From assembly GCA_963772595.1 (NCBI GenBank), contig CAVYXZ010000011.1:124001-188000 (forward strand): a stretch of 64,000 bases of DNA, written 5' to 3'. This DNA is from CAVYXZ01 sp963772595 (lineage in GTDB: Bacteria > Chloroflexota > Anaerolineae > Aggregatilineales > Phototrophicaceae). Positions 1 to 10,249 of the stretch are shown piece by piece. The notes beneath the pieces are model-generated. The model had not been told where the DNA came from and made no database searches. It saw only the letters and a program-made list of their open reading frames with translations. The translations under genes were made by a program, and so were the position numbers. Each line of letters begins with the position of its first letter. The first letter of the stretch is position 1.

Positions 1-3000
1 TCGCTCAGATGCGCGGCCAAACTGCGGATCGTCGGGAAACGGAAGATGTCGGTGATGGGTAAGGTCTGGTCGAAGGCATCGCAGATTTGCCGATGCAGAC
101 GCACGGCCAGCAGCGAGTGTCCGCCAATGTCGAAGAAGTTGTCATCAACGCCGACATCAGCCAGGTTGAGCATGTCGCGCCAGATGGCGGCGATGCGCCC
201 TTCGACCTCATTGCTGGGCGGCGCATAGCTTTGCGGGCTGCTGCGCAGCACCTGTTCAGGCGCAGGCAGCGCCTTACGATCCACCTTCTTATTCGGCGTC
301 AGCGGGAAGGCCTCCAGGCTGACGATCTGCGAGGGCAGCATGAACTCCGGCAGTTGGCTGTGGAGATGCGCTCGCAGTGCCTGCGGATCGACCGTTTCGC
401 CCGGCAGCGGAATCACGTAGGCCACCAGACGTTTATCACCGGGGTTGTCTTCGCGTGCGATGACCACCGCCTGACTCAGGGCCGGATGCGCGCTCAGCAG
501 CACCTCGATCTCGCCCAGTTCGATGCGGTAGCCGCGAATCTTGACCTGCTGGTCAATGCGCCCCAGAAACTCCAGGCGGCCATCCGGCAGATAGCGCACC
601 AGATCGCCGGTACGGTACATGCGCCCTTCCCCGGCAAAGGGATTCGGCAGGAAGCGCTCCGCCGTCAATTCAGGGCGGCCCAGATAGCCGCGCACGACGC
701 CCTCACCGCCGATGAACAACTCGCCCGGCACGCCAACCGGCACCGGCTGAAGCTGCCGGTCCAGGACGTAGAGCGTGGTGTTGGCAATCGGACGGCCAAT
801 CGAGATGCTGCCCGTGTCGCCGTTCAGGCAGTGCGTTGAGGACCAGATGGTCGTCTCGGTCGGGCCGTACATATTCTGGATCGACGCATGAGTCACACTG
901 CGCAGCGAGTCCGCCAGCGTCACCGGGAAGGCCTCGCCGCCGATCATCAACTGTTCGATGTGACCCAGGGCGGCCCGGCTGGCATCGTGTTCCAGCAGCA
1001 TCTGCGCCATCGAAGGCGTACACTGCATGTGCGTCACCTGATGCCGGGTGACCTGGGTAGCGAAGCTGTGATCGTCTTGCGGGCGGTTCGCCAGTTCACG
1101 CACGCGGTTGAGCGGCTCCAACTGAGCTAGAATCTGCTCCGAATCGACGCCGTAGTCGATCAGGCAGGCGATTTCATCCACACCCGCGCCCTTCACCCGG
1201 TCCACCAGCGCCAGACAGGTCTCCGGCGAGCCGAACAGACCGCTGGTCTCGAAGTAGCGCTCGAAGGCGTGATCCAGCAGCGCGGCCATGTCCTCCTCGG
1301 TCAGGTCTTCCGAGTCGAAGATCTCCAGCGGACTCTTGCCGGTCTGCTCGGCTTTCTGTTTGAAGGTCGGGAAAGACCAGGCCGCCAGACGAATCAGGTT
1401 AACCGCACTTTGCAGGTAGGCTTTCATCGGCTTGCGCACGATTTCGCGCACGGTGTCGTCATCCTCGCCGACGAAGGTGTGCAGCATCAGCGTCACGTGG
1501 CCCTCGCCAGCGTGTCCGGCTTCGTGGTAGGCCTGGCGATAGATGCCGATTTTCTCGGCCAGTTCGTCCACGCTCTGCCCCAGCAGATGCGTCAGCAGGT
1601 TGAAGCCGTTGGCCCCGGCCTCGCGGAAGGTCTCCGGGTTGCCTGCCGCCGTCACCCAGACCGGCAGTTCGGCCTGCACGGGATGCGGCAGCGTTTGCAC
1701 CTTGACGTCATCGCCGTTGTCCCCGGTAAAGATCAGGGTCTCGCCGCGCCACAGCCGCTTGACTGTCTCAATATTGCGGAACATGATCGCCTTGCGGTCA
1801 GCATAATTGCCGGGCATCAGCACGAAATCGTTGGGCTGCCAGCCAGAGGCAAAGGAGATGCCCACCCGGCCCCCGGACAGGTTATCGACCAAGGCCCATT
1901 CTTCCGCCACGCGGATCGGGCTGTGCAGCGGCAGCACGACGCTCCCGGCCAGGATCTTGACGCGCTCCGTCACCATCGCCAGGGCGGCGCTGGCAACCGA
2001 GGGATTTGGATAGAGACCGCCGAAAGCGTGGAAATGGCGCTCCGGGGTCCAGACGGCGTAGAAACCGTGTGTATCAGCAAATTTCGCGCCTTCGATCAGC
2101 ATTTTGTACTTGTCGTCGGCGTGTTCGCCTTCGTCGCTGGCGAAATAATACAGGCTGAAATCAATCGGCTGCGCGGCATGAGCCGGGGGAGCGGCGTTAT
2201 GCACCGCATCCGCATAGAGGACCACCTCGAAACCGCGCGCCAGCGTCCAGAAGAGTTCCAGCGCCGAAATGTCAAAAGACAGGCTCGTGACCGCCAGCCA
2301 GGTGCCAGGCGGATCGTGCGGAACGCGCTCGTCCATGCCCGCGAAAAAGTTGACCACGTTATGATGCTCAACCATTACGCCTTTGGGCCTGCCGGTGGAG
2401 CCAGAAGTATAGATAATGTAGCTCAGATTGCTGGGCTGGACGCCGCTGTCGAAATCGCGCTCCGGCTGCTGCGCGATACTCGGCCAATCGCTGTCAATGC
2501 AGACCACCTGAGCATGATGCGCGGGCAGTTTGTCCACCAGATGCTGCTGAGTCAGCAGCAGAGGCACCTGGGCATCGGCGATCATGTAGGCCAGCCGTTC
2601 CGCCGGGTAGGTCGGATCCAGCGGGACATAGGCGGACCCGGCTTTCAGGATGCCGTAGAGACCGACGATGAGATCCAGCGAGCGGTCAGCATACAGCCCG
2701 ACCGGGACATCCGGCCCGGCCCCCATCTGGCTCAGGTGCCAGGCAAGTTGATTGGCGCGCTGGTCCAGTTCGGCATAGGTGAGACGCTGATTTTCGAAAC
2801 GAACGGCGACGCGGTCCGGTGTCAGGGCGGCCTGCCGCTCAAACTGCTGGTGAATGCACTCGTCTCGCGGATAGTCGCGGCGGGTGTCGTTCCATTCTTC
2901 AAAGAGCAAGCGGCGGTCCGCATCGCTCAGCAGCGAGATCGCGCCCAGCGGGGCATCCTTTGCGGCAGCAAGCTGCTCGATAAAGTTGCTGAAGCCGCGT

Positions 3001-4514
3001 TCGATCTCTTCGTTCTGGTGAACCAGCAGCGCGGAGTCCGGCGTCAGCAGCAGGGCCAGTTCGCTGTCGAGCGGCGGCGTATAGGCACTGGCCGAATCGG
3101 CATAATCGACCACAACCGGATAAGTGACGGTCCCGGCGCTGCGCAGCGCCTTCAGTTCAGGATAGCGGGCGATGACATCGCGGCTGTAGGTTCCCCGCTG
3201 GCGGGTCCGGGCGATTTGCTCCAGCACCGAAACCAGCGCACTGCGGACGGGCGTCTCCGGCTCCAGATTAATCCGAAGCGGTACATAAGGCGCATACAGC
3301 GCACCGAATAAACCGGCCTCTGGCTGAACGCGCCAGCCGAGATCGAAACGGTAGGTCCCGGTCCCGCGCGCCAGATACAGCGCGAAGACGGCCAGCAGCA
3401 GATCGTCCGGCCCGGCTTCAGCTTCCAGCAAGGGCACGTTCGCCAGGGAGGTCTGCTCAAAACCGTCCTGCTGCGAAGGATAAGGCGCGGCAATCGGGTC
3501 CAGGCTCGCCAGGCGGCGCTGCCAGAAGGTTTCGCTGCGCACGACCTCCTGATGCCGACCCGTCAGGGCCTCTGCGGTCGCATCATCCAGGTCCTCTAAT
3601 AAGGTTCCGGCCTCTACGCCAGAGGTCTCCAGTACCTCAGCCAGCGGGATCGTCTCGCCTTCCAGCGATTGAAGCGCGCGAATCATCAGGTCTGTCGTCT
3701 GCGTCGCCACCCGGATCCCGGTATCATCTGCGGTGATGACCGTGCCAGGCTGAGCCGTGCTGGAATCTGGCAGGGCTTCAATGTGCGCCGCCGCCAGGAT
3801 CTCCGGGCCGATTTGCAGCTTGGGCAGGCCCAGCGGATTCTCATAGTTGCCGAAATCCAGCGCGTGTACCAGCGCCATGATCTCCTCGGCTGGCCGATTC
3901 CAGGCGATCACCTGGGCCGCCGGGGGCCGGTCATAGCGGCCAAAATAGCGCTGCTTTTCCAGCGCCTGAACCTGCGGCTGTACCCGCTCGTTGAGGATCT
4001 CATCCAGCAGTTCGCCGAAGGAATCGAGGCCGTTGCTGTAGCATTTGGCGTTGAGGGTAAAGGCGGTCTCATCGGGGGCAATGGGGAACAGACGCTGCTT
4101 GAGAATCGCGCCTTCGTCCACCTGCTCGCGCATCTCGTGCCATGTGACACCGTGCATCGCTTCGCGGTTGAGCAGTGCCCAGGAGGTCGCGTACAAGCCC
4201 GCATAATCCGGCAGCGGCCCATCGTGGAAGTTGATCGCGCCCCGGCTCGCCAGCGCCAGTACATCTGGCGGGATGATCGTCAAGTTGGCGATGCTAAACA
4301 GATAATCTACATGAAGGCCTTGCAAGCGTACGGCGAGGTCCGCCCCCGGCGCGATCAGGCGGACTTGCTGGGTCCGTGCCCAATCGACAATCGCCGGATT
4401 AGCGGCCACGATGGCTTGAATACCAAAGCCCCGGTCCAACAGAAGGTCTGCGCAGCGAATAAGCAGCGTGCCTTCACCGACCAGAACACACTGCCAGGTT
4501 TGTGTACCATCCAT
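1..4514 (-). CDS. Nonribosomal peptide synthetase with formyltransferase start and luciferase-like monooxygenase inside the adenylation domain (3' end outside window)
   Basis: Open from ATG at 4514 to the left edge, at least 1,504 residues in one unbroken frame. Domains in order: a formyl-methionyl-tRNA-formyltransferase-like domain (residues ~1-210) with NFHDGPLPDYAG at 95-106 and the catalytic-type Asp at 133; a partial condensation-like domain (~320-530) with no HHxxxDG motif seen; an adenylation domain with core A3 motif YIIYTSGSTGRPKG at 699-712 and FDISALELFWTL downstream; an FMN-dependent luciferase-like monooxygenase (~785-1140); the rest of the adenylation domain, with YGPTET and the YRTGDL/GRxDxQVKIRG motifs; then a carrier domain whose GGHSL serine is about residue 1467. 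This arrangement matches the known MupA/Atu3671 type of secondary-metabolite monooxygenase. Expected role: activate and tether an acyl group or amino acid, formylate it, and oxidise it on the enzyme. The start has only a weak ribosome binding site. The next module or product-release domain lies outside the window, so the product is unknown. Confidence 0.9.
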   Translation of the reverse strand, partial: MDGTQTWQCVLVGEGTLLIRCADLLLDRGFGIQAIVAANPAIVDWARTQQVRLIAPGADLAVRLQGLHVDYLFSIANLTIIPPDVLALASRGAINFHDGPLPDYAGLYATSWALLNREAMHGVTWHEMREQVDEGAILKQRLFPIAPDETAFTLNAKCYSNGLDSFGELLDEILNERVQPQVQALEKQRYFGRYDRPPAAQVIAWNRPAEEIMALVHALDFGNYENPLGLPKLQIGPEILAAAHIEALPDSSTAQPGTVITADDTGIRVATQTTDLMIRALQSLEGETIPLAEVLETSGVEAGTLLEDLDDATAEALTGRHQEVVRSETFWQRRLASLDPIAAPYPSQQDGFEQTSLANVPLLEAEAGPDDLLLAVFALYLARGTGTYRFDLGWRVQPEAGLFGALYAPYVPLRINLEPETPVRSALVSVLEQIARTRQRGTYSRDVIARYPELKALRSAGTVTYPVVVDYADSASAYTPPLDSELALLLTPDSALLVHQNEEIERGFSNFIEQLAAAKDAPLGAISLLSDADRRLLFEEWNDTRRDYPRDECIHQQFERQAALTPDRVAVRFENQRLTYAELDQRANQLAWHLSQMGAGPDVPVGLYADRSLDLIVGLYGILKAGSAYVPLDPTYPAERLAYMIADAQVPLLLTQQHLVDKLPAHHAQVVCIDSDWPSIAQQPERDFDSGVQPSNLSYIIYTSGSTGRPKGVMVEHHNVVNFFAGMDERVPHDPPGTWLAVTSLSFDISALELFWTLARGFEVVLYADAVHNAAPPAHAAQPIDFSLYYFASDEGEHADDKYKMLIEGAKFADTHGFYAVWTPERHFHAFGGLYPNPSVASAALAMVTERVKILAGSVVLPLHSPIRVAEEWALVDNLSGGRVGISFASGWQPNDFVLMPGNYADRKAIMFRNIETVKRLWRGETLIFTGDNGDDVKVQTLPHPVQAELPVWVTAAGNPETFREAGANGFNLLTHLLGQSVDELAEKIGIYRQAYHEAGHAGEGHVTLMLHTFVGEDDDTVREIVRKPMKAYLQSAVNLIRLAAWSFPTFKQKAEQTGKSPLEIFDSEDLTEEDMAALLDHAFERYFETSGLFGSPETCLALVDRVKGAGVDEIACLIDYGVDSEQILAQLEPLNRVRELANRPQDDHSFATQVTRHQVTHMQCTPSMAQMLLEHDASRAALGHIEQLMIGGEAFPVTLADSLRSVTHASIQNMYGPTETTIWSSTHCLNGDTGSISIGRPIANTTLYVLDRQLQPVPVGVPGELFIGGEGVVRGYLGRPELTAERFLPNPFAGEGRMYRTGDLVRYLPDGRLEFLGRIDQQVKIRGYRIELGEIEVLLSAHPALSQAVVIAREDNPGDKRLVAYVIPLPGETVDPQALRAHLHSQLPEFMLPSQIVSLEAFPLTPNKKVDRKALPAPEQVLRSSPQSYAPPSNEVEGRIAAIWRDMLNLADVGVDDNFFDIGGHSLLAVRLHRQICDAFDQTLPITDIFRFPTIRSLAAHLS

Positions 4515-4554
4515 CTGATTCAATTTAGCCCTGACCTGTTGTCTATAATACTGA

Positions 4555-4592
4555 AGCGTTATAGCACTGCCACCTTAACATAGCCTAACGCT
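4555..4592. promoter_or_regulatory. Inverted repeat between the divergent synthetase and tagI genes
   Basis: AGCGTTA at 4555-4561 and TAACGCT at 4586-4592 are perfect 7-base inverted copies separated by 24 bases, in the short spacer between the synthetase and tagI. The position suits an operator controlling the synthetase. Arms this short can occur by chance, so this is a weak call. Confidence 0.25.
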
Positions 4593-4637
4593 ATAATTGC
4601 CGGAATGCGGGTCAAAACCTCAAGTCTTCAGGATAAA

Positions 4638-4667
4638 TTCACAGTCGCCCTGGCGCTACGGTATAAT
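4638..4667 (+). promoter_or_regulatory. Sigma-70-like promoter for tagI
   Basis: TTCACA at 4638-4643 and TATAAT at 4662-4667 are separated by 18 bases. Transcription would start near 4674, downstream of the in-frame ATG at 4666. That supports GTG 4702 as the tagI start. Confidence 0.6.
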
Positions 4668-4701
4668 GAGCACGATTGATGCGAGATTGAGGTGGCAAGC
4701 C

Positions 4702-5275
4702 GTGACGACACTGAGCCGATGTGCCTGGGCGGGCGAGGATCCGCTCTACATTGCGTATCACGATACCGAATGGGGCGTGCCCCTGCATGATGACCAGCGC
4801 CTCTTTGAGTTCCTGGTGCTGGAAGGGGCGCAGGCCGGGCTGAGTTGGATCACTATCCTGCGCAAGCGTGAAGCCTACCGCGCCGCCTTCGACCAGTTCG
4901 ACCCGGAAAAAGTAGCCCGCTACGACGAAGACAAGGATCGCCGCCCTGCTGGCGAACCCTGGCATCGTCCGCAACCGCGCCAAAGTGCGCTCCGCTGTGC
5001 AGAATGCGCAGGCATACCTGCGGGTGCAGGACGAGTTCGGCAGCTTCGACCGCTATATCTGGCAGTTCGTCGATGGCGCGCCGATCATCAACCGCTTCGA
5101 ACGGATGCAGGACATCCCCGCCGAAACCGCCGAGTCGCGTGCCATGAGCAAAGATCTGAAGAAACGCGGCTTCAATTTCGTCGGCCCGACCATCTGCTAC
5201 GCCCACATGCAGGCCTGCGGCATGGTCAATGACCACGTCCTGGACTGCTTTCGTCACGTGCAACTTGCCCATTGA
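4702..5275 (+). CDS. tagI: DNA-3-methyladenine glycosylase I (one-base frameshift)
   Basis: Base-excision repair glycosylase that removes 3-methyladenine from DNA. The protein reads RCAWAGEDPLYIAYHDTEWG at the N-terminus and ends GVNDHV-like (MVNDHVLDCFRHVQ), so it retains the zinc ligands known for TAG (N-terminal Cys, His of YHD, C-terminal His and Cys) and the catalytic-type Glu in LEGAQAGLSW. GTG at 4702 is chosen because GAGGTGG lies 8 bases upstream and the promoter's -10 box overlaps the alternative ATG at 4666. One extra G at about 4936 (GACAAGGATCG where GACAAGATCG is expected) moves the frame; removing it gives about 190 residues, the normal family length. Both halves are well conserved, which favours sequence error over decay. 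Confidence 0.85.
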
Positions 5276-5370
5276 AGTGCCAAAGATCATAGGCATTTTG
5301 TGGCAAATGATAGCCCCCTATACCCCGTTGGGTATTAGACTTAACATAGGCTATATTCAAACGAGGATTT

Positions 5371-6649
<1,279 letters not shown>

Positions 6650-6717
6650 GCGCAGCGGAAATGAATACCCTGGAGGCTTGCTTCGCAATCTCCGAAGCGG
6701 CCTCCAGATACTCCTGA

Positions 6718-7101
6718 TTAATTGGACTCCAGCGACTGCCAGATTTCCCAGAGATTGCCTTCGGGGTCCGCAAAGTAAGCCGTGCGCCGTCCCCAATCCT
6801 GGTCTTTAGGCGCTTTGATAAAGCTGATCCCCTTCCCCATGAGCGACTGATAGGCCGCGTCCACATCTTCGAAACCGGCGCAGAGCAGGACATTATGCCC
6901 CGCCCGCGAGACGGCCTCTTCTGTAATCATTTGCGCGGCGGAGGTCCGCTTTAAGAGCAGGAAATCCTGGCTGCCCAAACGGAAACCGATTGAAACGTCA
7001 TCGGTGAAGGTGACTTCAAGCCCCACCAAATCACGATAGAACCTTGTACACTGCTCCAGATTATCGACAAACACCACAATCGCATCAAGTTTGGGAAGCA
7101 T
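6718..7101 (-). CDS. VOC (glyoxalase/dioxygenase superfamily) protein
   Basis: 127-residue single-domain member of the vicinal oxygen chelate fold. Visible features are the opening strand KLDAIVVFVDNLEQCTRFYRD, the middle GHNVLLCAGFEDVDAAYQSL, and the typical ending TAYFADPEGNLWEIWQ with the metal-ligand Glu. Such proteins include glyoxalases, bleomycin-type resistance proteins and dioxygenases; the substrate cannot be told from sequence. It converges on citrate synthase and lies upstream of the IS insertion, with no obvious functional partner. Confidence 0.85.
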   Translation of the reverse strand: MLPKLDAIVVFVDNLEQCTRFYRDLVGLEVTFTDDVSIGFRLGSQDFLLLKRTSAAQMITEEAVSRAGHNVLLCAGFEDVDAAYQSLMGKGISFIKAPKDQDWGRRTAYFADPEGNLWEIWQSLESN

Positions 7102-7174
7102 GATCCACCTGTCCTCTTGTGTCTACCCAACCCGATTAGATTCTATCAAACATCAAATTAGAACGCAAGTTCTA

Positions 7175-8356
7175 GTGGTCAGCCACAATGATAGATAAAG
7201 ATAATGATATACTTCGGAAAACGGAGTATATCATGCCCAAGAAAGAACATGTCATCGAGTTGAGCCAGACAGATCGACTGGAATTGGAAGCCATCGTGAG
7301 AAGCGGTCAACATAAAGCCCGAAGCATGCGCCGAGCGCAAACGCTGTTGTGGAGCGATGCGGGAAAGACCGATGGCGAGATTGCGGCATTGCATGGGGTC
7401 ACACCGTTGACGGTTGCCAGAACGCGCCAAAGGTGGGTTGAAGGACACACTTTGGAGGATCAAGCGCGTCGTGGGCGAGAGAAGAAGTTGGATGGGAAGC
7501 AAGAGGCGTTTCTGGTCGCCCTGGCCTGTAGTGAGGCACCGGGCGAACGCGAAACCTGGACGATGCAACTCTTGGCAGATCGCCTGGTGGAACTGCATGT
7601 GATCGATGAACCGATTTCAGACGAAACCGTTCGTCGAACGCTGAAAAAAATGAACTCAAGCCCTGGCGGAAAGCCCAATGGTGCATAGCCACTGTGGGCA
7701 GTGATTTCGTGTGGCGCATGGAGGATGTGTTGGACGTATATGCTTTGCCTTATGACCCCCGCTTCCCTCAGGTGTGTTTCGATGAACGCCCGGTGCAATT
7801 GTTGGCTGACATCGTGGCTGCCTTGCCGCTGCAACCGGGGCAAGCCCGCCGCTACGATTATGAGTATAAACGTAAAGGCACGGCCAATTTGTTTGTCATG
7901 TGTCAACCCCTGACCGGTTGGCGAACGGTGAAAGCCACTGCCCATCGAAAGAAAATCGACTTCGCCATTTGTATGCGCGACCTGGTGGATATTCACTTTC
8001 CTGAGGCCCAACAGATTCGTCTGGTGCTGGACAATCTTAATACCCATAGCCCGGCGGCTCTCTATGACGCTTTTCCGCCCGACGAAGCCCGGCGCATTTT
8101 GCGTAAGCTGGACTTTCATTACACGCCTAAGCACGGTTCCTGGCTCAACATGGCGGAAATTGAAATCGCCATTCTCTCTCGCCAATGCCTCAAACAGCGT
8201 ATTGCAACTTTGGACCAGTTACAGCGTGTCGTGCAGTGGTGGTCCTCGCAGCGTAATGCTCTCCAGGCGAAGATCAACTGGTGTTTCGATGTCTCTAACG
8301 CACGTACCAAACTCGCACGCTTGTATCCATCTTTAGATACTATTGTGGCCCTACAC
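7175..8356 (+). mobile_element. IS630-family insertion sequence, apparently complete
   Basis: 1,182 bp element bounded by imperfect terminal inverted repeats: the left end begins GTGGTCAGCCACAAT and the right end is ATTGTGGCCCTACAC. It is flanked by TA at 7173-7174 and 8357-8358, matching the TA target duplication of the IS630/Tc1-mariner group. Both transposase frames are free of unexpected stops, so it looks recent or active. No second copy occurs in the window. Confidence 0.85.
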
Positions 8357-8359
8357 TAG
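7233..8359 (+). CDS. IS630-family DDE transposase made by -1 frameshifting
   Basis: Frame 1 (7233-7688, MPKKEHVIELSQTDRLELE) carries a winged-helix/homeodomain-like DNA-binding region; frame 2 (to 8359) carries the DDE nuclease with Asp in QVCFDERP, Asp in RLVLDNLNTH and Glu in SWLNMAEIEIA. The two frames join at CTG-AAAAAAA-TG near 7644-7653: a -1 slip on seven A residues gives continuous homology (KKNELKPWRKAQW). Programmed -1 frameshifting on A-runs is known in this family. The stop codon TAG (8357-8359) is made from the duplicated target TA plus one host base. Confidence 0.85.
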
Positions 8360-8377
8360 TGTGCATCGTAACAAAAA

Positions 8378-8396
8378 GGAGGGTCCGGGACCCTCC
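8378..8396 (-). terminator. Rho-independent terminator of the alpha-galactosidase gene
   Basis: Read on the minus strand, an 8-bp perfect stem (GGAGGGTC/GACCCTCC with a 3-base loop) is followed by a T-run (A-run at 8373-8377 on the plus strand). It lies about 30 bases past the stop of the GH4 gene and immediately outside the IS element. Confidence 0.75.
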
Positions 8397-8424
8397 CCTA
8401 CGGCAATGCAATTTTGACACGCGC

Positions 8425-9729
8425 TCAGGCGTGGACGGCTTCGAATTGCGGCAGATACTCGCGATTGTACTCAAACATCTGATCGACCATCTGGCGAATC
8501 TCGTCGAGTGATAGCACGGCAGCGGTCAGCGGATCGTTGGCAATCGCCTGGAAGACCATCCGACGGTCCCCGGTCAGCGCCGCTTCGACGGCCATCTCCT
8601 CGACCTGGGAGGTCAGGTTGGTCAGGATGGCGCACTGCGGCGGCAGGCTGCCGACATAGACCGGGCTGAGGCCCTTCTTGCTGGCCCAGATCGGCACCTC
8701 GACGCAGGCATTGGCCGGGAGATTGGTGATGAGGCCGGTGTTGGGCACGTTGCCGTTGAACTCAAAGGGTTCATCGCCCATCAGCGCGTTAATAATGTAG
8801 GCGGCGAATTCGTGGCCGCGTTCCAGTGAGATCGGCTTTTCCTCCTGCCAGGTCGCCTGACGTTCCAGGTTATGCTTCACGATGTAGGCGTACTCGCCGG
8901 GGTTCCAGCCGGTGCCGTGCGTGCAGTATTTCTCGATGAGGTCCGGGCGCTTGCGGAACCACCAGTTGTACTCGGAGTTGTGCCCGCTGGATTCGGTCAC
9001 GTAGTAATCCAGGTTGAGGAACATCTCATTGCGCACGATCTCTTCGTTGTAAACTTCGGGCCGCTCGCTGACCGCCTTGCGCAGCAGCGGGTAGGCATCC
9101 TCGCCGTTCCATTCATAGTTAAGGTACCAGGCCATGTGATTGATCCCGGCGCAGGTGTAGGTGATCTCCGACATCGGCGCGCCGATCCACCCGGCCAGCA
9201 TTTCAGCGGTCCCCTGCACACTGTGGCACAGGCCGACCATCTTAACCGAAGTTTCGTGGGTCAGCGCGCGGCAGAGCATCGCCATCGGATTGGTGTAATT
9301 CAGCAGGGTCGCATCCGGGCAGTAGCGCTCGATGTCATGCACAATGTCGAGCATGATCGGCAGGCTGCGCATGAAACGGAAGATGCCCGCCGGGCCACGG
9401 CTGTCGCCGATGTTGATGTCCACGCCGTACTGCTTGGGAATCTCCACGTCATGGCGGAAAATCTCGACGCCGTGCGTGTTCACCGTAATGATGACGATGT
9501 CAGCCCCTTGGAGCGCCTCAGCACGATTCGTCGTCGCTTCGACCTTCGCCGGGTAATGTCCGCGATCCACCGTGCTCTGGACCACCTTGCGGGCGACTTC
9601 CAGCCGCTCGGCGTTGATGTCTACCAGGGCCAGGGTGGCATCTTCAAGCAGGGGAAAAGTGAGGATGTCGCGCGTCAGGTTGCGCGTGAAGACGGTGCTG
9701 CCAGCACCAATAAAAGCGATCTTGGTCAT
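8425..9729 (-). CDS. melA: Alpha-galactosidase, glycoside hydrolase family 4
   Basis: 434 residues. GH4 enzymes cleave glycosides by an NAD- and metal-dependent redox mechanism in the cytoplasm. The sequence has the N-terminal Rossmann motif IAFIGAGSTVFTRNL, LLNYTNPMAML, the metal-binding Cys/His of GLCHSVQGTAEML and His of GINHMAWYL, all typical of the MelA/AglA branch. The internal ATG at 9729 is chosen because GGGAG lies 6 bases upstream. Its own promoter and terminator bracket the gene, so it is a single-gene unit; no transporter is adjacent. Specificity for alpha-galactosides rather than alpha-glucosides or galacturonides is inferred from overall resemblance. Confidence 0.85.
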   Translation of the reverse strand: MTKIAFIGAGSTVFTRNLTRDILTFPLLEDATLALVDINAERLEVARKVVQSTVDRGHYPAKVEATTNRAEALQGADIVIITVNTHGVEIFRHDVEIPKQYGVDINIGDSRGPAGIFRFMRSLPIMLDIVHDIERYCPDATLLNYTNPMAMLCRALTHETSVKMVGLCHSVQGTAEMLAGWIGAPMSEITYTCAGINHMAWYLNYEWNGEDAYPLLRKAVSERPEVYNEEIVRNEMFLNLDYYVTESSGHNSEYNWWFRKRPDLIEKYCTHGTGWNPGEYAYIVKHNLERQATWQEEKPISLERGHEFAAYIINALMGDEPFEFNGNVPNTGLITNLPANACVEVPIWASKKGLSPVYVGSLPPQCAILTNLTSQVEEMAVEAALTGDRRMVFQAIANDPLTAAVLSLDEIRQMVDQMFEYNREYLPQFEAVHA

Positions 9730-9764
9730 AAGGCTCTCCCAAAGCATAATTCAGGCCAATGCGC

Positions 9765-9778
9765 CGCTGTGAACAGCG
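9765..9778. promoter_or_regulatory. Palindromic operator candidate in the melA leader
   Basis: CGCTGT-GA-ACAGCG is a perfect 6+6 inverted repeat located at or just after the expected transcription start of melA. This is the usual place for a repressor of a sugar-utilisation gene. No regulator gene lies beside it. Confidence 0.45.
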
Positions 9779-9786
9779 ACCGTGTG

Positions 9787-9815
9787 ACTATACACCCAGG
9801 GTTCTGAGAAGCCAA
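9787..9815 (-). promoter_or_regulatory. Sigma-70-like promoter for melA
   Basis: On the minus strand TTGGCT (9815-9810) and TATAGT (9792-9787) are separated by 17 bases. The start would be near 9780, leaving a leader of about 50 bases that includes the palindrome at 9765-9778. Confidence 0.6.
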
Positions 9816-9835
9816 TGACCAGCGAGCAGTCCACC

Positions 9836-10249
9836 TCACCATATGCGGCGGGTGATGAACCAGCGATGCCCGTAAGGACAGCGCATAATGGTATTGCGAA
9901 TCATGTTGTCCGCGTCAGTCAGAGGACGGATCACGGTCATCCCGGCCTTGATAGCCCGCTCCACTAAGGATTCGATCTCCGCATCGGTGGCGAGATAGAT
10001 ATTGATGGCAACCGGACTTCCACCGTAGTGTGCCGGGCCGTAAACCTCGATCTCCGGGAACTCATCGGAGAGCATCAGGCGCGAGTCGCCGATCTGCAAG
10101 GCCGCGAATCCGATCCGGCCATCGTCCTCGACGATCCGTTCAATCTCGGTGGCTCCGAAGGCCCGGCTGTAGAAATCAATGGCGCTGGCCGCGTCTTTGC
10201 AGGTCAGGTAGGGAATCAGCGTGTGAATATTGTCCGGTTGGGCAGTCAT
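9836..10249 (-). CDS. PhnB-like VOC family protein
   Basis: 137 residues. Begins with HTLIPYLTCKDAASAIDFYSRAF and has GFAALQIGDSRLMLSDEFPE, the pattern of the PhnB/YdhR-like glyoxalase group; the ending CPYGHRWFITRR resembles the family's DPFGHxW signature. Function and substrate are unknown. Its ATG overlaps the stop of the upstream DinB-like gene by one base, so the two are translationally coupled and probably act together, perhaps in stress or thiol chemistry (inference). Confidence 0.85.
   Translation of the reverse strand: MTAQPDNIHTLIPYLTCKDAASAIDFYSRAFGATEIERIVEDDGRIGFAALQIGDSRLMLSDEFPEIEVYGPAHYGGSPVAINIYLATDAEIESLVERAIKAGMTVIRPLTDADNMIRNTIMRCPYGHRWFITRRIW

Noticed and set aside
1269..3311. 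680-residue open frame on the plus strand
   Set aside because: Antisense to the synthetase, whose adenylation and monooxygenase motifs are unambiguous.
5328..5357. Promoter TTGGGT / TATATT before gltA
   Set aside because: The start would fall inside the ribosome binding site, leaving almost no leader, so it is doubtful.
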